DNA from: Paramuribaculum sp.
GTDB taxonomy: Bacteria > Bacteroidota > Bacteroidia > Bacteroidales > Muribaculaceae
Assembly: GCA_009775605.1 (NCBI GenBank)
Contig: VSPV01000003.1
Span: forward strand, 1 to 37,671
Direction of reading: 5' to 3'
Length of the DNA: 37,671 bases
Shown here one piece after another: positions 22,554-30,539 of this stretch (positions within the stretch are counted from its first letter, which is position 1; every line of letters begins with the position of its first letter). The notes below the pieces were generated by a model. It saw nothing but the letters and a program-made list of their open reading frames with translations, did no database searches and was not told the origin of the DNA. A program made the translations under genes and the position numbers.

Positions 22554-24599
22554 TTAGCGTACGATGATTTCATCGGTGAAGAGCACACCGTGCTCGGCCA
22601 GGGCGCGATAGCGGATGTAACGGGCGCGCGCGGAGCCTTCCCATGAGAAGGTCTTGAAGCTGAGGCCGGTGTCGCGGACCACGTCGTGGTCTATCTCGGC
22701 AAGGTCGGTGTAAGTCTTGCCGTCTTCCGACGCTGAGATTATCACCTTGCAGGGCATCCATACGTCGGGACCGCAGAGCTGCATGAACTCAGCTCCCACA
22801 TAGTTGACGGGCTGGATTTTGCCGAGGTCAATCGTGACGTCGACGCGGTCGGTGGTGTTGGAGAGGAAGCCCTGCCAGCGTCCGTCGCTGTATGTCCATC
22901 CTCCGCGCAGGCCGTCGGTGAGGGTGGCGGCGTAGTTGGCGTTGTAGTTTGTCCACCAGGGCACATTGTAGGTCACGGGACAATTAAGAGCGAGATGTTT
23001 CACGGGCGTGAGGGCTTCCTTGCGGTTTCCAACCTCGCGGCTGAGGTCGAACACGTTGTAGCCCTGCGCGGCAAGATGGCGGTTGTAGGCCTCGGCGCGC
23101 GGACGGAATTCAGTGTAGTCGCGGCGCTCCTGAGGAGTCCATGCCACTTCCGCCAGAGCTATCATGCGGGGATAGAGCATGTATTCGGCGTGCTCGTCGG
23201 TGGGAATGTATTCGGTGAACATTGTGGCCTCGAGACCCATGATGTTGGCGCGTGCTGCGGCGTCAAGCGAGTCGGGAGCCGGATTGAAGGAATAGACTTT
23301 TTCAAGGGGAAGGTAGCCTCCGATAGCCTCGGGCTGGGTCTGGGGAGCGTCCTGATAGCCGTCGAAGTAGCAGAATGCGCCAGGAGCCATCACGGCTTTG
23401 TGGCCCTGACGGGCAGCCTCGGCGCCACCCTGAACACCACGCCATGACACCACGGCTGCGTTAGGGGCGAGTCCGCCTTCCATAATCTCGTCCCAGCCTA
23501 TGAGGTCGCGTCCCTTGGAGTTGAGATATTTCTCTATGCGGTGAATGAGGTAGCTCTGCAGCTGCTCGACGTTCTCGAGGCCTTCAGCTTCCATGCGGGC
23601 CTTGCAGTCGGGACATTTGCGCCAGGCTGCCTTTCCGGCCTCGTCGCCACCGATATTGATATATTTCGATGGGAAAAGCTCAATCACTTCGTCGAGCACG
23701 TTCTGGAGGAATTCGAACGTGGCTTCCTTGCCGGGGCAGAAGTCGCTTGAGGTGTAGGGCTTTCCCTCGCAGCTGAGCTCAGGATAGGCGGCGAGCACTT
23801 CCTCGCTGTGGCCGGGCATCTCAATCTCGGGAATCACGGTTATGTAGCGGTCGGCGGCATAATCGAGAATCTCGCGTATATCGTCCTTGGTATAGTAACC
23901 TCCGCGGGCTTCGGGGTCGGTGCGGTCAAGGTATTTTGAGCCTTGTTCGGTCCAGTCTTTCCACGTCTGGCCTTTACGCCAGGCGGCGAAATCGGTAAGA
24001 CGCGGGTAGCGGTCTATCTGCAGACGCCAGCCTGCGCCGTCGGTGAGGTGGAACTGCATTTTATTCAGCTTCAGTGCTGCCATGGCGTCGAGCTGCTTCT
24101 TGATGAACTCTTTGTCGCGGAAATTGCGGCTTACGTCAATCATCACTCCGCGATAGGAGAAGCGGGGCTGGTCGGTGAGGGTGACGGGAGAGAGGGGCTG
24201 TCCGCTTTCCATGAGCTGTATGAGCGACTGGAGTCCGTAGAAAAGTCCGGCTCCGGATGTGGCTTCCACCAGAATGCCATCGGGTTTGATGTCGAGACGG
24301 TAGCCTTCGGGGCTGTCGATGCCGGGAACCGAGGAGACTGTGCGGAGTTTAATCTGTCCCGAAGCTCGGCCTATATCGGTGATTTCGAGCTGTGGCATTT
24401 TCTGGGCGAGATAGCCCGAGAGATGGGCCACGTCGGTTGCGGGCGCGTCGATTTTCACAGTCTTGAACTGAGAGGGCGAGAAATTTCCGCACGCTCGCTG
24501 AACCACATCGGCCGAGGGGCGCGGAGTGATTACACTGTGAGCCTGCGGGAACGCCGGGAGAGAGAGCGCTAAAAGGGCTGAGGCAAGTAGTAATTTCAT
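22554..24599 (-). CDS. Exported GH20 beta-N-acetylhexosaminidase with C-terminal beta-sandwich domain
   Basis: Releases terminal beta-linked GlcNAc or GalNAc from glycans by substrate-assisted catalysis. The signal peptide is MKLLLASALLALSLPAFPQA. A GH20 N-terminal domain (about 25-140) precedes the catalytic barrel (about 145-480): MIDVSRNFRDKEFIKKQLD, FHLTDGAGWRLQIDRYP, VIPEIEMPGHSEEVL, and the catalytic pair D319-E320 in INIGGDEAGKAAW. The last 150 residues (WWTNYNANYAATLTDGLRGG to the end) look like an F5/8-type carbohydrate-binding sandwich. The 681-residue length is normal for Bacteroidales enzymes of this type. It overlaps the miaA stop by ATGA, an unusual but coupled pairing. The likely source of substrate is host mucin or N-glycans. 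Confidence 0.95.
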   Translation of the reverse strand: MKLLLASALLALSLPAFPQAHSVITPRPSADVVQRACGNFSPSQFKTVKIDAPATDVAHLSGYLAQKMPQLEITDIGRASGQIKLRTVSSVPGIDSPEGYRLDIKPDGILVEATSGAGLFYGLQSLIQLMESGQPLSPVTLTDQPRFSYRGVMIDVSRNFRDKEFIKKQLDAMAALKLNKMQFHLTDGAGWRLQIDRYPRLTDFAAWRKGQTWKDWTEQGSKYLDRTDPEARGGYYTKDDIREILDYAADRYITVIPEIEMPGHSEEVLAAYPELSCEGKPYTSSDFCPGKEATFEFLQNVLDEVIELFPSKYINIGGDEAGKAAWRKCPDCKARMEAEGLENVEQLQSYLIHRIEKYLNSKGRDLIGWDEIMEGGLAPNAAVVSWRGVQGGAEAARQGHKAVMAPGAFCYFDGYQDAPQTQPEAIGGYLPLEKVYSFNPAPDSLDAAARANIMGLEATMFTEYIPTDEHAEYMLYPRMIALAEVAWTPQERRDYTEFRPRAEAYNRHLAAQGYNVFDLSREVGNRKEALTPVKHLALNCPVTYNVPWWTNYNANYAATLTDGLRGGWTYSDGRWQGFLSNTTDRVDVTIDLGKIQPVNYVGAEFMQLCGPDVWMPCKVIISASEDGKTYTDLAEIDHDVVRDTGLSFKTFSWEGSARARYIRYRALAEHGVLFTDEIIVR

Positions 24600-25516
24600 G
24601 CTTTTTTTATTTCAAGGTTTGATAATATTTTTTCTGATGCTCCGTGTGGGTCGAGCCAGGTGACGGAGGTGTCGCGGCTGAGCCATGTGAGCTGCTTCTT
24701 GGCGTAGACGCGGGTGTTCTTGGCCATCCGCGCCACGGCTGTCTCGCGGTCCATAGTTCCGTCGAACCAGGCGAACATCTCTTTGAATCCGACCGTATTC
24801 AGGGCGTTGAGATGCCGCAGGGGGTAAACTCTGCGGGCCTCCTCTTCGAAGCCTGCCTCCATCATGGCGTCGACGCGGCGGTTGATGCGATCCATCATCT
24901 CGTGGCGGGGACGGTCTATGGCATATTTCAGCACTCTGAAATGGCGCTCTGCGGGCGTTCCGGTACACAGCGAAGAGTATTTGCGGCCGGACTGAAGGCA
25001 GATCTCCAGGGCGTGAATTACACGGCGCGGATTCCGGAGGTCAATTCTCGAGCAGCTTTCCGGGTCAAGGGAACGGAGCCGCGAACAGACACCTTCGAGG
25101 CCCTCGGCGGTGTAAAGCGCGAGAACGCGGGCGCGGATTTCGTCGCTGATGGTGGGCAGAGGGTCGATTCCGTTGACCACCGCGTCAACATACATCATGG
25201 AACCGCCGCACATCACTGCAACATCGGGCCCTTCTTTCCAAAGCGCGTTCAGGCGCTGAATGGCCTGCTCCTCGAAAAGTGCAGCGCTGTAATAGCTGTC
25301 AAGCTCCAGCTCCTCCACAAAATGGTGACGCACGAGCGCGCGCTCCGCGGCCGTCGGAGCGGCCGTGCCTATGGGAATTCCTTTGTAGATCTGACGCGAA
25401 TCGGCCGAAATGATGTCGCACCCGATGGCACGCGCAACCTCGATAGCGAGTGAAGTCTTTCCGGAGCCTGTGGGGCCGGTGATGACAATAAGCGTGGGCA
25501 CGGATGCGGCAGGCAT
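24596..25516 (-). CDS. miaA: tRNA dimethylallyltransferase MiaA
   Basis: Adds a dimethylallyl group to A37 of tRNAs reading UNN codons. The P-loop GPTGSGKT is near residue 15; ISADSRQIYKGIPIGTA is the substrate-binding DSRQ segment. GGSMMYVDAVVNGIDPLP, RIDLRNPRRVIHALE and FAWFDGTMDRETAVARMAKNTRVYAKKQLTWL are diagnostic. 306 residues is typical. It lies 13 bases after pepT and overlaps the GH20 start by four bases. Confidence 0.96.
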   Translation of the reverse strand: MPAASVPTLIVITGPTGSGKTSLAIEVARAIGCDIISADSRQIYKGIPIGTAAPTAAERALVRHHFVEELELDSYYSAALFEEQAIQRLNALWKEGPDVAVMCGGSMMYVDAVVNGIDPLPTISDEIRARVLALYTAEGLEGVCSRLRSLDPESCSRIDLRNPRRVIHALEICLQSGRKYSSLCTGTPAERHFRVLKYAIDRPRHEMMDRINRRVDAMMEAGFEEEARRVYPLRHLNALNTVGFKEMFAWFDGTMDRETAVARMAKNTRVYAKKQLTWLSRDTSVTWLDPHGASEKILSNLEIKKA

Positions 25517-25529
25517 TCGGAGCGGGGGG

Positions 25530-26753
25530 TTACTGTTTTGCTACAAGGCGCGCAATTTCAACTATGACCTGAGTGGCCTTTTCCATTGAAGGTACGGGCA
25601 CGAACTCATAACGTCCGTGGAAGTTGAGGCCGCCGGCAAAGATGTTGGGGCAGGGAAGCCCTTTGAAAGAGAGTTGCGCGCCGTCTGTGCCGCCGCGGAT
25701 GGGAACAACCTTAGGCTCAACGCCGGCATCCTTCATGGCCTGAAGAGCGATGTCGATGATGTGCATCACCGGCTCGATTTTCTCGCGCATGTTGTAATAC
25801 TGGTCCTTGATCTCGAGGGTGGCCACGCCGGGGAACTCGTGGTTGATTTTGCGGGTGAGGTGCTCGAGCTCCTTTTTGCGGCGCTCGAAGCGGTCGCGGT
25901 CGTGGTCACGGATTATGTAGGTGAGGGTGGTTTTCTCTACTGTGCCCTCTATGGATACGAGATGATAGAAGCCTTCGTAGCCTTCGGTGTGCTCAGGTGT
26001 CTCCCAGCGGGGAAGCATTATGGCGAACTGGGTGGCGATGCGGAGCGAGTTGATCATCTTGTGCTTGGCATAGCCGGGGTGCACGTTGCGGCCGCAGATG
26101 GTAACCGTTGCCACGGCGGCGTTGAAGTTCTCGTATTCGAGTTCGCCGATTTCGCCGCCGTCCATGGTGTAGGCCCAGTCGGCGCCGAAGCGCTCCACGT
26201 CGAACTTGTGGGCACCCTGGCCAATCTCCTCGTCGGGGTTGAAGGCAATGCGGATGTCGCCGTGCTCGATTTCGGGATGAGCCTTGAGGTAAGCCACAGC
26301 GGTGATGATTTCAGCTATGCCGGCTTTGTCGTCGGCACCCAGAAGGGTGTTGCCGTCGGTGACAATGAGCGGCTGGCCTATGTAGTTTTTGAGCTCGGGA
26401 AATTCCGAAGGTGAGAGGACAATGCCTTTTTCAGCGTTGAGGGTGATATCGCCTCCGTCGTAGTTCTCCACTATGCGGGGTGAAACGTGGCGTCCGCTCA
26501 TGTCGGGCGATGTGTCGAGATGGGCTATGAATCCTACCGTAGGGACATCCTTGCGGGCGGTGTTGCCCGGGAGTGTGGCCATAAGGTAGCCGTTGTCATC
26601 GAGCGAAATGTCGCTCAGACCCATTTCGCGAAGCTCTTTTTCGAGGTGCTGCGCGAAAATCATCTGTCCCGGAGTGGAGGGGGTCATGTTGGTGAGTTCG
26701 TCGCTCTGAGTGTCGAACTTCACATATTGGAGGAAGCGGTCAACTACTGTCAT
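25530..26753 (-). CDS. pepT: Peptidase T (tripeptide aminopeptidase)
   Basis: Di-zinc M20B aminopeptidase that removes the N-terminal residue of tripeptides in the cytoplasm. The 407 residues align with E. coli PepT in length. Zinc ligands are visible as H78 and D80 in IAHLDTSPDMSG, the bridging Asp in LLGADDKAGIAE, and the general-base Glu in NPDEEIGQG. The dimerisation domain includes TVTICGRNVHPGYAKHKMINS. GGTDGAQLSFKGLPCPN and NIFAGGLNFHGRYE near the C terminus complete the site. First gene of the pepT-miaA-GH20 unit. Confidence 0.96.
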   Translation of the reverse strand: MTVVDRFLQYVKFDTQSDELTNMTPSTPGQMIFAQHLEKELREMGLSDISLDDNGYLMATLPGNTARKDVPTVGFIAHLDTSPDMSGRHVSPRIVENYDGGDITLNAEKGIVLSPSEFPELKNYIGQPLIVTDGNTLLGADDKAGIAEIITAVAYLKAHPEIEHGDIRIAFNPDEEIGQGAHKFDVERFGADWAYTMDGGEIGELEYENFNAAVATVTICGRNVHPGYAKHKMINSLRIATQFAIMLPRWETPEHTEGYEGFYHLVSIEGTVEKTTLTYIIRDHDRDRFERRKKELEHLTRKINHEFPGVATLEIKDQYYNMREKIEPVMHIIDIALQAMKDAGVEPKVVPIRGGTDGAQLSFKGLPCPNIFAGGLNFHGRYEFVPVPSMEKATQVIVEIARLVAKQ

Positions 26754-26785
26754 GTCTTATTTCTGTAATTTAAGGTATTGTGACA

Positions 26786-26793
26786 CAAAGGTA
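26786..26793 (-). promoter_or_regulatory. Promoter -7 box of the pepT-miaA-GH20 unit
   Basis: TACCTTTG on the minus strand, 33 bases before the pepT ATG. It lies in the 99-base gap after mgtE. The -33 half is weak. Confidence 0.5.
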
Positions 26794-26852
26794 ATAATTA
26801 AGAGGGAAACGAAGGCGGCCGCGTGGGGCGGCTTTGTCCGATTTATGATTTT

Positions 26853-28211
26853 TTATAAGGAGTTGAGCAACGCCATGCTTATCGACATGTAGATGAGCAT
26901 GCCGATGATGTCGTTGGTGATGGATATGAAGGGGCCGGTGGCAAGCGCGGGGTCTACTTTGAAGCGCTCGAGGGTGAGAGGAACGAAGGTGCCGAAAACC
27001 GAAGCGAACAGCACCACGCAAAGCAGAGAAAGCGACACCGCCACGGTGGTGACATTCTGGACACCTCCGAATTTTATAAAGTTGTAGATGAACACGAGCA
27101 GGGAGATGATGCAGCCGTTGATAAGGCCCACGCCGAGTTCTTTCAGCAGCTGCCGCGCCGAGTTCTTTATGTCCATCGAACCGTTTGCCAGACCCTGCAC
27201 CACGATGGCCGATGACTGGGTGCCGACGTTACCGCCGGTACCTCCGATAAGGGGGATGAAGAGGGCCAGTGTGGGGTCGGCGGCAAAGCCCGATTCGTAG
27301 TTTCCGAGAATAAGGGAGTTGCCGAGGCCTCCCACCATTCCGATTAGGAGCCAGGGCAGACGGGCTTTGGTCTGGGTGAAAAGAGTGTCGTCGCCCTCCA
27401 CATCGCTCGACAGACCGGATGCCAGCTGATAGTCACGCTCGGTCGACTCGCGCACCTGGTCCATTACGTCGTCGAAGGTGATGCGTCCCAGCAGGCGCCC
27501 TATGGAGTCGACCACGGGCATGGCCACGAGGTCGTATTTCTCAAAGTCGTGGGCCACTTCGTCAATCGGGGTGTCGGCTTTTACCGAAGGGGGCTCTTCC
27601 TCCATCACATGCTTTATCTTGGATACGGAAGGATGTGTGATGAGTGTCTTGAGCGGGAGAACGCCGCGCAGGCGGTAATCATTGTCGACCACATAGACGT
27701 AATAGATTTCGTCCATATCCTCGGCCTGCATCCTCATTTCCTTGATGCACTCGGGCATGCTCCAGTTCTCGTTCACCACTATCATCTCGGTGCCCATGAG
27801 GCCGCCGGCGGTGTCCTCGCCGTATTTCAGAAGGTCGATGATGTCGCCGGCCTGCTCCACGTCGTCGATGTGGCTGATGATTTCGTCGCGGTCCTCCTCG
27901 TCGAGTTCCTGAATCACGTCCACGGCGTCGTCGGTGTCGAGGTAGTCGAGCTGCTTGGCTATCTGCTCTGGCTCCATGCCGCTCAGGAGCTTGCGGCGGT
28001 CGTCCTCGTCGAGTTCCATCAGCACATCGGCCGCTGTCTCCTCGTCCAGAAGTTTATACAGGAATTCCGCTTCCTCAAGGTCGAGATCGCGGTAAAGCTC
28101 CGCAATGTCGGCAGGGTGGAGGTCGGCGAGCTCGCGCCGTGCGGCCTCGTCGTCGCGTTCGGCTATAATGCGGCGGATGTTTTCCAGATAGTCCGGAGTG
28201 AATTCTTTCAT
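26853..28211 (-). CDS. mgtE: Magnesium transporter MgtE
   Basis: Inner-membrane Mg2+ channel gated by intracellular Mg2+. An N-terminal MgtE_N superhelix (residues 1-130) carries acidic repeats such as ELDEDDRRKLLSGME and ELDEEDRDEIISHI. Tandem CBS domains occupy about 131-258 (GLMGTEMIVVNENW; VDSIGRLLGRITFDDVMD). Five membrane segments follow from about 285 to the end, including LPWLLIGMVGGLGNSLIL and the selectivity-region LFIPLIGGTGGNVGTQSSAI. 452 residues is standard. The start overlaps the rsmA stop by ATGA, so the two are coupled. Confidence 0.96.
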   Translation of the reverse strand: MKEFTPDYLENIRRIIAERDDEAARRELADLHPADIAELYRDLDLEEAEFLYKLLDEETAADVLMELDEDDRRKLLSGMEPEQIAKQLDYLDTDDAVDVIQELDEEDRDEIISHIDDVEQAGDIIDLLKYGEDTAGGLMGTEMIVVNENWSMPECIKEMRMQAEDMDEIYYVYVVDNDYRLRGVLPLKTLITHPSVSKIKHVMEEEPPSVKADTPIDEVAHDFEKYDLVAMPVVDSIGRLLGRITFDDVMDQVRESTERDYQLASGLSSDVEGDDTLFTQTKARLPWLLIGMVGGLGNSLILGNYESGFAADPTLALFIPLIGGTGGNVGTQSSAIVVQGLANGSMDIKNSARQLLKELGVGLINGCIISLLVFIYNFIKFGGVQNVTTVAVSLSLLCVVLFASVFGTFVPLTLERFKVDPALATGPFISITNDIIGMLIYMSISMALLNSL

Positions 28212-28999
28212 TGCCGTGAGAGGTTAATCAGGTTGGTAAGCTGGACAAACTGCTCCACGCTCAGTTGCTCGGGGCGCATGGCCAGCAAAGGTGAATCGGG
28301 CACGGGCGCTCCGGGAGGGAGAAGGCTCTTCACAGAGTTGCGTATGGTTTTGCGCCGCTGCCCGAAAGTGGTCTTTACCACGGTCTTGAAAAGGCGTTCG
28401 TCGCATCCCAGGTCGGTGACGCCGTTGCGTGTCATCTTTATTACGCCGCTTTTTACTTTCGGCGGGGGATTGAACACATTTTCGCCGACGGTGAAAAGAT
28501 ACTCCACATCATACCATGCCTGTAGCAGCACGCTCAGAATTCCGCGGGCCTTGGTGCCCGGCGCGGCGGCCAGACGCTCGGCAACCTCGCGTTGAAGCAT
28601 GCCGGAGCAGCAGACCACGAGGTCCTTGTAGTCGAGCACATGGAAGAAAATCTGCGAAGATATATTGTAAGGGTAGTTTCCGATCACGCAGATGCGGTCG
28701 CTGCCGGGAAATACTGCCGCGAGGTCGGTCTTGAGGAAGTCGCAGTCAAGAATGCGGTTTTGGGCGGCGAGATCGGGAAAATGCTCATGGAGATAGCGGA
28801 TGCTCTCGCCGTCAATCTCGGCCACTTTCACATCGTGGCCGTCACTGACGAGAAACTGTGTGAGAACCCCCATTCCGGGGCCGACTTCAACGACGGGGAT
28901 GCCTTTGCAGCCGTCGAGGGTGGAGGCGATACGCCTGGCTATCGAGAGGTCAGTAAGGAAGTGCTGGCCGAGAGCCTTTTTGGGTTTGACTTTATCCAT
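28208..28999 (-). CDS. rsmA: 16S rRNA (A1518/A1519) dimethyltransferase RsmA
   Basis: Dimethylates two adjacent adenines near the 3' end of 16S rRNA during 30S maturation (also called KsgA). KPKKALGQHFLTD at the start, the SAM motif VVEVGPGMGVLTQFL, and the catalytic motif N-Y-P-Y-N-I-S (usually NLPYNIS) are all present. The start at 28999 (MDKVKPKKALGQ) gives 263 residues. The frame runs to 29038, but the predicted transcript starts near 29029, so the longer version is unlikely. First gene of the rsmA-mgtE unit. Confidence 0.96.
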   Translation of the reverse strand: MDKVKPKKALGQHFLTDLSIARRIASTLDGCKGIPVVEVGPGMGVLTQFLVSDGHDVKVAEIDGESIRYLHEHFPDLAAQNRILDCDFLKTDLAAVFPGSDRICVIGNYPYNISSQIFFHVLDYKDLVVCCSGMLQREVAERLAAAPGTKARGILSVLLQAWYDVEYLFTVGENVFNPPPKVKSGVIKMTRNGVTDLGCDERLFKTVVKTTFGQRRKTIRNSVKSLLPPGAPVPDSPLLAMRPEQLSVEQFVQLTNLINLSRQ

Positions 29000-29035
29000 G
29001 CCGGGCAACGATGATGAGTGAAACATTGTCAGCGA

Positions 29036-29066
29036 CAAAAGTAACTCTTTTCCTTCAAACGACCAA
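29036..29066 (-). promoter_or_regulatory. Promoter of rsmA-mgtE
   Basis: On the minus strand TTG (29066-29064), 20 bases, TACTTTTG (29043-29036). It sets the rsmA start at 28999. Confidence 0.75.
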
Positions 29067-29076
29067 CATCAAATAA

Positions 29077-29119
29077 GACACCGGCCAAAGCTTCCTTGAC
29101 GGTTGCCGGGGCCGGTGTC
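29077..29119 (-). terminator. Hairpin downstream of the NlpC/P60 gene
   Basis: GACACCGGC (29077-29085) pairs with GCCGGTGTC (29111-29119). On the minus strand it is followed by TTATTTGATG, a modest T-rich tail. It sits just upstream of the rsmA promoter and may insulate it from the gene at 29325-29924. Confidence 0.5.
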
Positions 29120-29324
29120 CTCCCTTTCTTACTAATGTTTTTCCGGTAAGAGAATGAAGCGGTGCAGTTGTATACTGCTTTGTGCCGCTTCGGCAGATAG
29201 ACTATAGTGTGTTTATTCAGGCATTGTTGTGTTTCAGTGATTGGTATTAGTGAGAGAGGGATAAATAAGACTGGTTTATTCAAACAATCATATCATATAT
29301 GTAGATTTCAGGCCTTATCTCTTA

Positions 29325-29924
29325 TCAAGCCACAGGCTGCTGCGGTATGACGCGCTTGGCGCCTATGAAGTTACGGCTGTAGTAGCCGCCGTCAGGGAAT
29401 TTCTGGAGATTCACGCCTTTGCCGCTCGAGGAGTGGATGAAGGTGCATGTGCCGTCGGCTTCGTTGACATCCACCACCATCGCCACGTGGCCTACCCGGC
29501 CTTTGCCGCTGCGGGGGCTGCTGAAAAACATCAGGTCACCTGCCTTGAGTTCGTTGCGGTTCACCTTCTCTCCCACGCGATACTGCATGCGCGAGGTGCG
29601 CGGAAGCTCGATGCCTTCGTTGCGGAACACATAGCTCGTGAAGCCGGAGCAGTCGAAGGATTTGGGGCCGATGGAGCCCCATACATAGCGTCGCCCGAGA
29701 AATTTAGAGGCAAAATCCTTGAGACGGTCCACAAGAGCCAGATTGGACTCTTCGATATTCTGTTCGAGGGCTTCGGACGCGAGCTGGGCCAGACCGGAAG
29801 CGGGCGTCTGTGCCACGGAGGTCTCTATGGTTTCCTCGGCTATTGATTTCTGTGAAGGGGAAAAGAAAAATACGGATAAAATTATGGTGAAAGCGGAAGC
29901 TGTTACAGCTGCTATTTTCTTCAT
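29325..29924 (-). CDS. Exported NlpC/P60 cysteine peptidase
   Basis: Predicted cell-wall hydrolase that cleaves peptidoglycan stem peptides in the periplasm. The 199-residue protein has an N-terminal hydrophobic signal (AAVTASAFTIILSVFFF). A helical spacer (about 30-70) precedes the NlpC/P60 domain. The triad reads C92 in SFDCSGFTSYVF, H146 in GRVGHVAMVVDV and H164 in CTFIHSSSGKG. There is no SH3 or LysM domain, so this is a minimal Spr/MepS-like enzyme. It is monocistronic, with a promoter about 150 bases upstream that leaves a rather long leader. Confidence 0.93.
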   Translation of the reverse strand: MKKIAAVTASAFTIILSVFFFSPSQKSIAEETIETSVAQTPASGLAQLASEALEQNIEESNLALVDRLKDFASKFLGRRYVWGSIGPKSFDCSGFTSYVFRNEGIELPRTSRMQYRVGEKVNRNELKAGDLMFFSSPRSGKGRVGHVAMVVDVNEADGTCTFIHSSSGKGVNLQKFPDGGYYSRNFIGAKRVIPQQPVA

Positions 29925-30078
29925 TTGTTTTATAGTAATTTGCTTTAATTTCAGATTGTGATACAGACAGGGCTTTTCAATAATGTATCCGACTGGTTAT
30001 GGGAGGGATTGGTGTGTGGCCCTGATTAGCTTTACAGATGCAAGCGTGTGCAGAGGGAGATTTTCCCGGCTTGCGGTG

Positions 30079-30109
30079 CAAAATTACAACATTTTGAAGG
30101 CGAAGTCAA
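30079..30109 (-). promoter_or_regulatory. Promoter of the NlpC/P60 gene
   Basis: On the minus strand TTG (30109-30107), 20 bases, TAATTTTG (30086-30079). The start would be near 30072. Confidence 0.65.
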
Positions 30110-30244
30110 TAGCGGGGAATTATGCGGTTTTCGGGTTAAGTTAATTTAAGCAAATAACAGTGCCGGTTAAAAAGAAATCGCGGCTTTGCTGCTCCCGAAG
30201 AAGTAAAAGAAAAAGAAGTGAGGGGTGTCGGGAACCTGCGAAGA

Positions 30245-30347
30245 GTAGGGCTGCTCCATGGAGCAGCCGCGGGCAACGGATTGGAAATCAGTAAAGATGC
30301 GGGTAAGTATGGTGATAATCGGCGGATGCACGAGCGTGCATCCCTAC
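30245..30347. repeat. Double-hairpin repeat element, copy 1
   Basis: Starts GTAGGG and ends CCCTAC (complementary ends). The left module is the perfect palindrome GGCTGCTCCATGGAGCAGCC (30249-30268). The right module is GGATGCAC-GAGC-GTGCATCC (30324-30343). About 55 bases between the modules are unlike those in copy 2. Confidence 0.85.
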
Positions 30348-30393
30348 AATTTGGGGTGGTGATTATGGCTGTGTTTTGCCGCTTCCGGAAGAA

Positions 30394-30437
30394 GAAAAAG
30401 TAAATGGAGTGTCAAAGTACTCGGATTCTGACACTCC
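30394..30437 (-). terminator. Terminator of the Ca2+ ATPase gene
   Basis: GGAGTGTCA (30406-30414) pairs with TGACACTCC (30429-30437). On the minus strand it is followed by TTTACTTTTTC. It lies about 100 bases after the ATPase stop. Confidence 0.65.
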
Positions 30438-30539
30438 AAAAGCTATTGATAGGCCCAAAGACGGTATTTGGCAAATATGCGCTGTGTTAACGCTATTGCA
30501 GGTTAGGGGCTTATTTATTTTACAATATTAACGATGGGT

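Larger units (their letters stand above)
29925..30539. other. 615-base gene-free stretch
   Basis: It holds the NlpC/P60 promoter and leader, one copy of the double-hairpin repeat (30245-30347) and the terminator hairpin of the Ca2+ ATPase (30406-30437). The remaining sequence is A/T-richer than the genes. The only ORF (30218-30403) runs through the repeat and is not credible. Confidence 0.7.

Noticed and set aside
29029..29283. 84-aa minus-strand ORF between rsmA and the NlpC/P60 gene
   Set aside because: It crosses the rsmA promoter and a terminator-like hairpin and is not protein-like.
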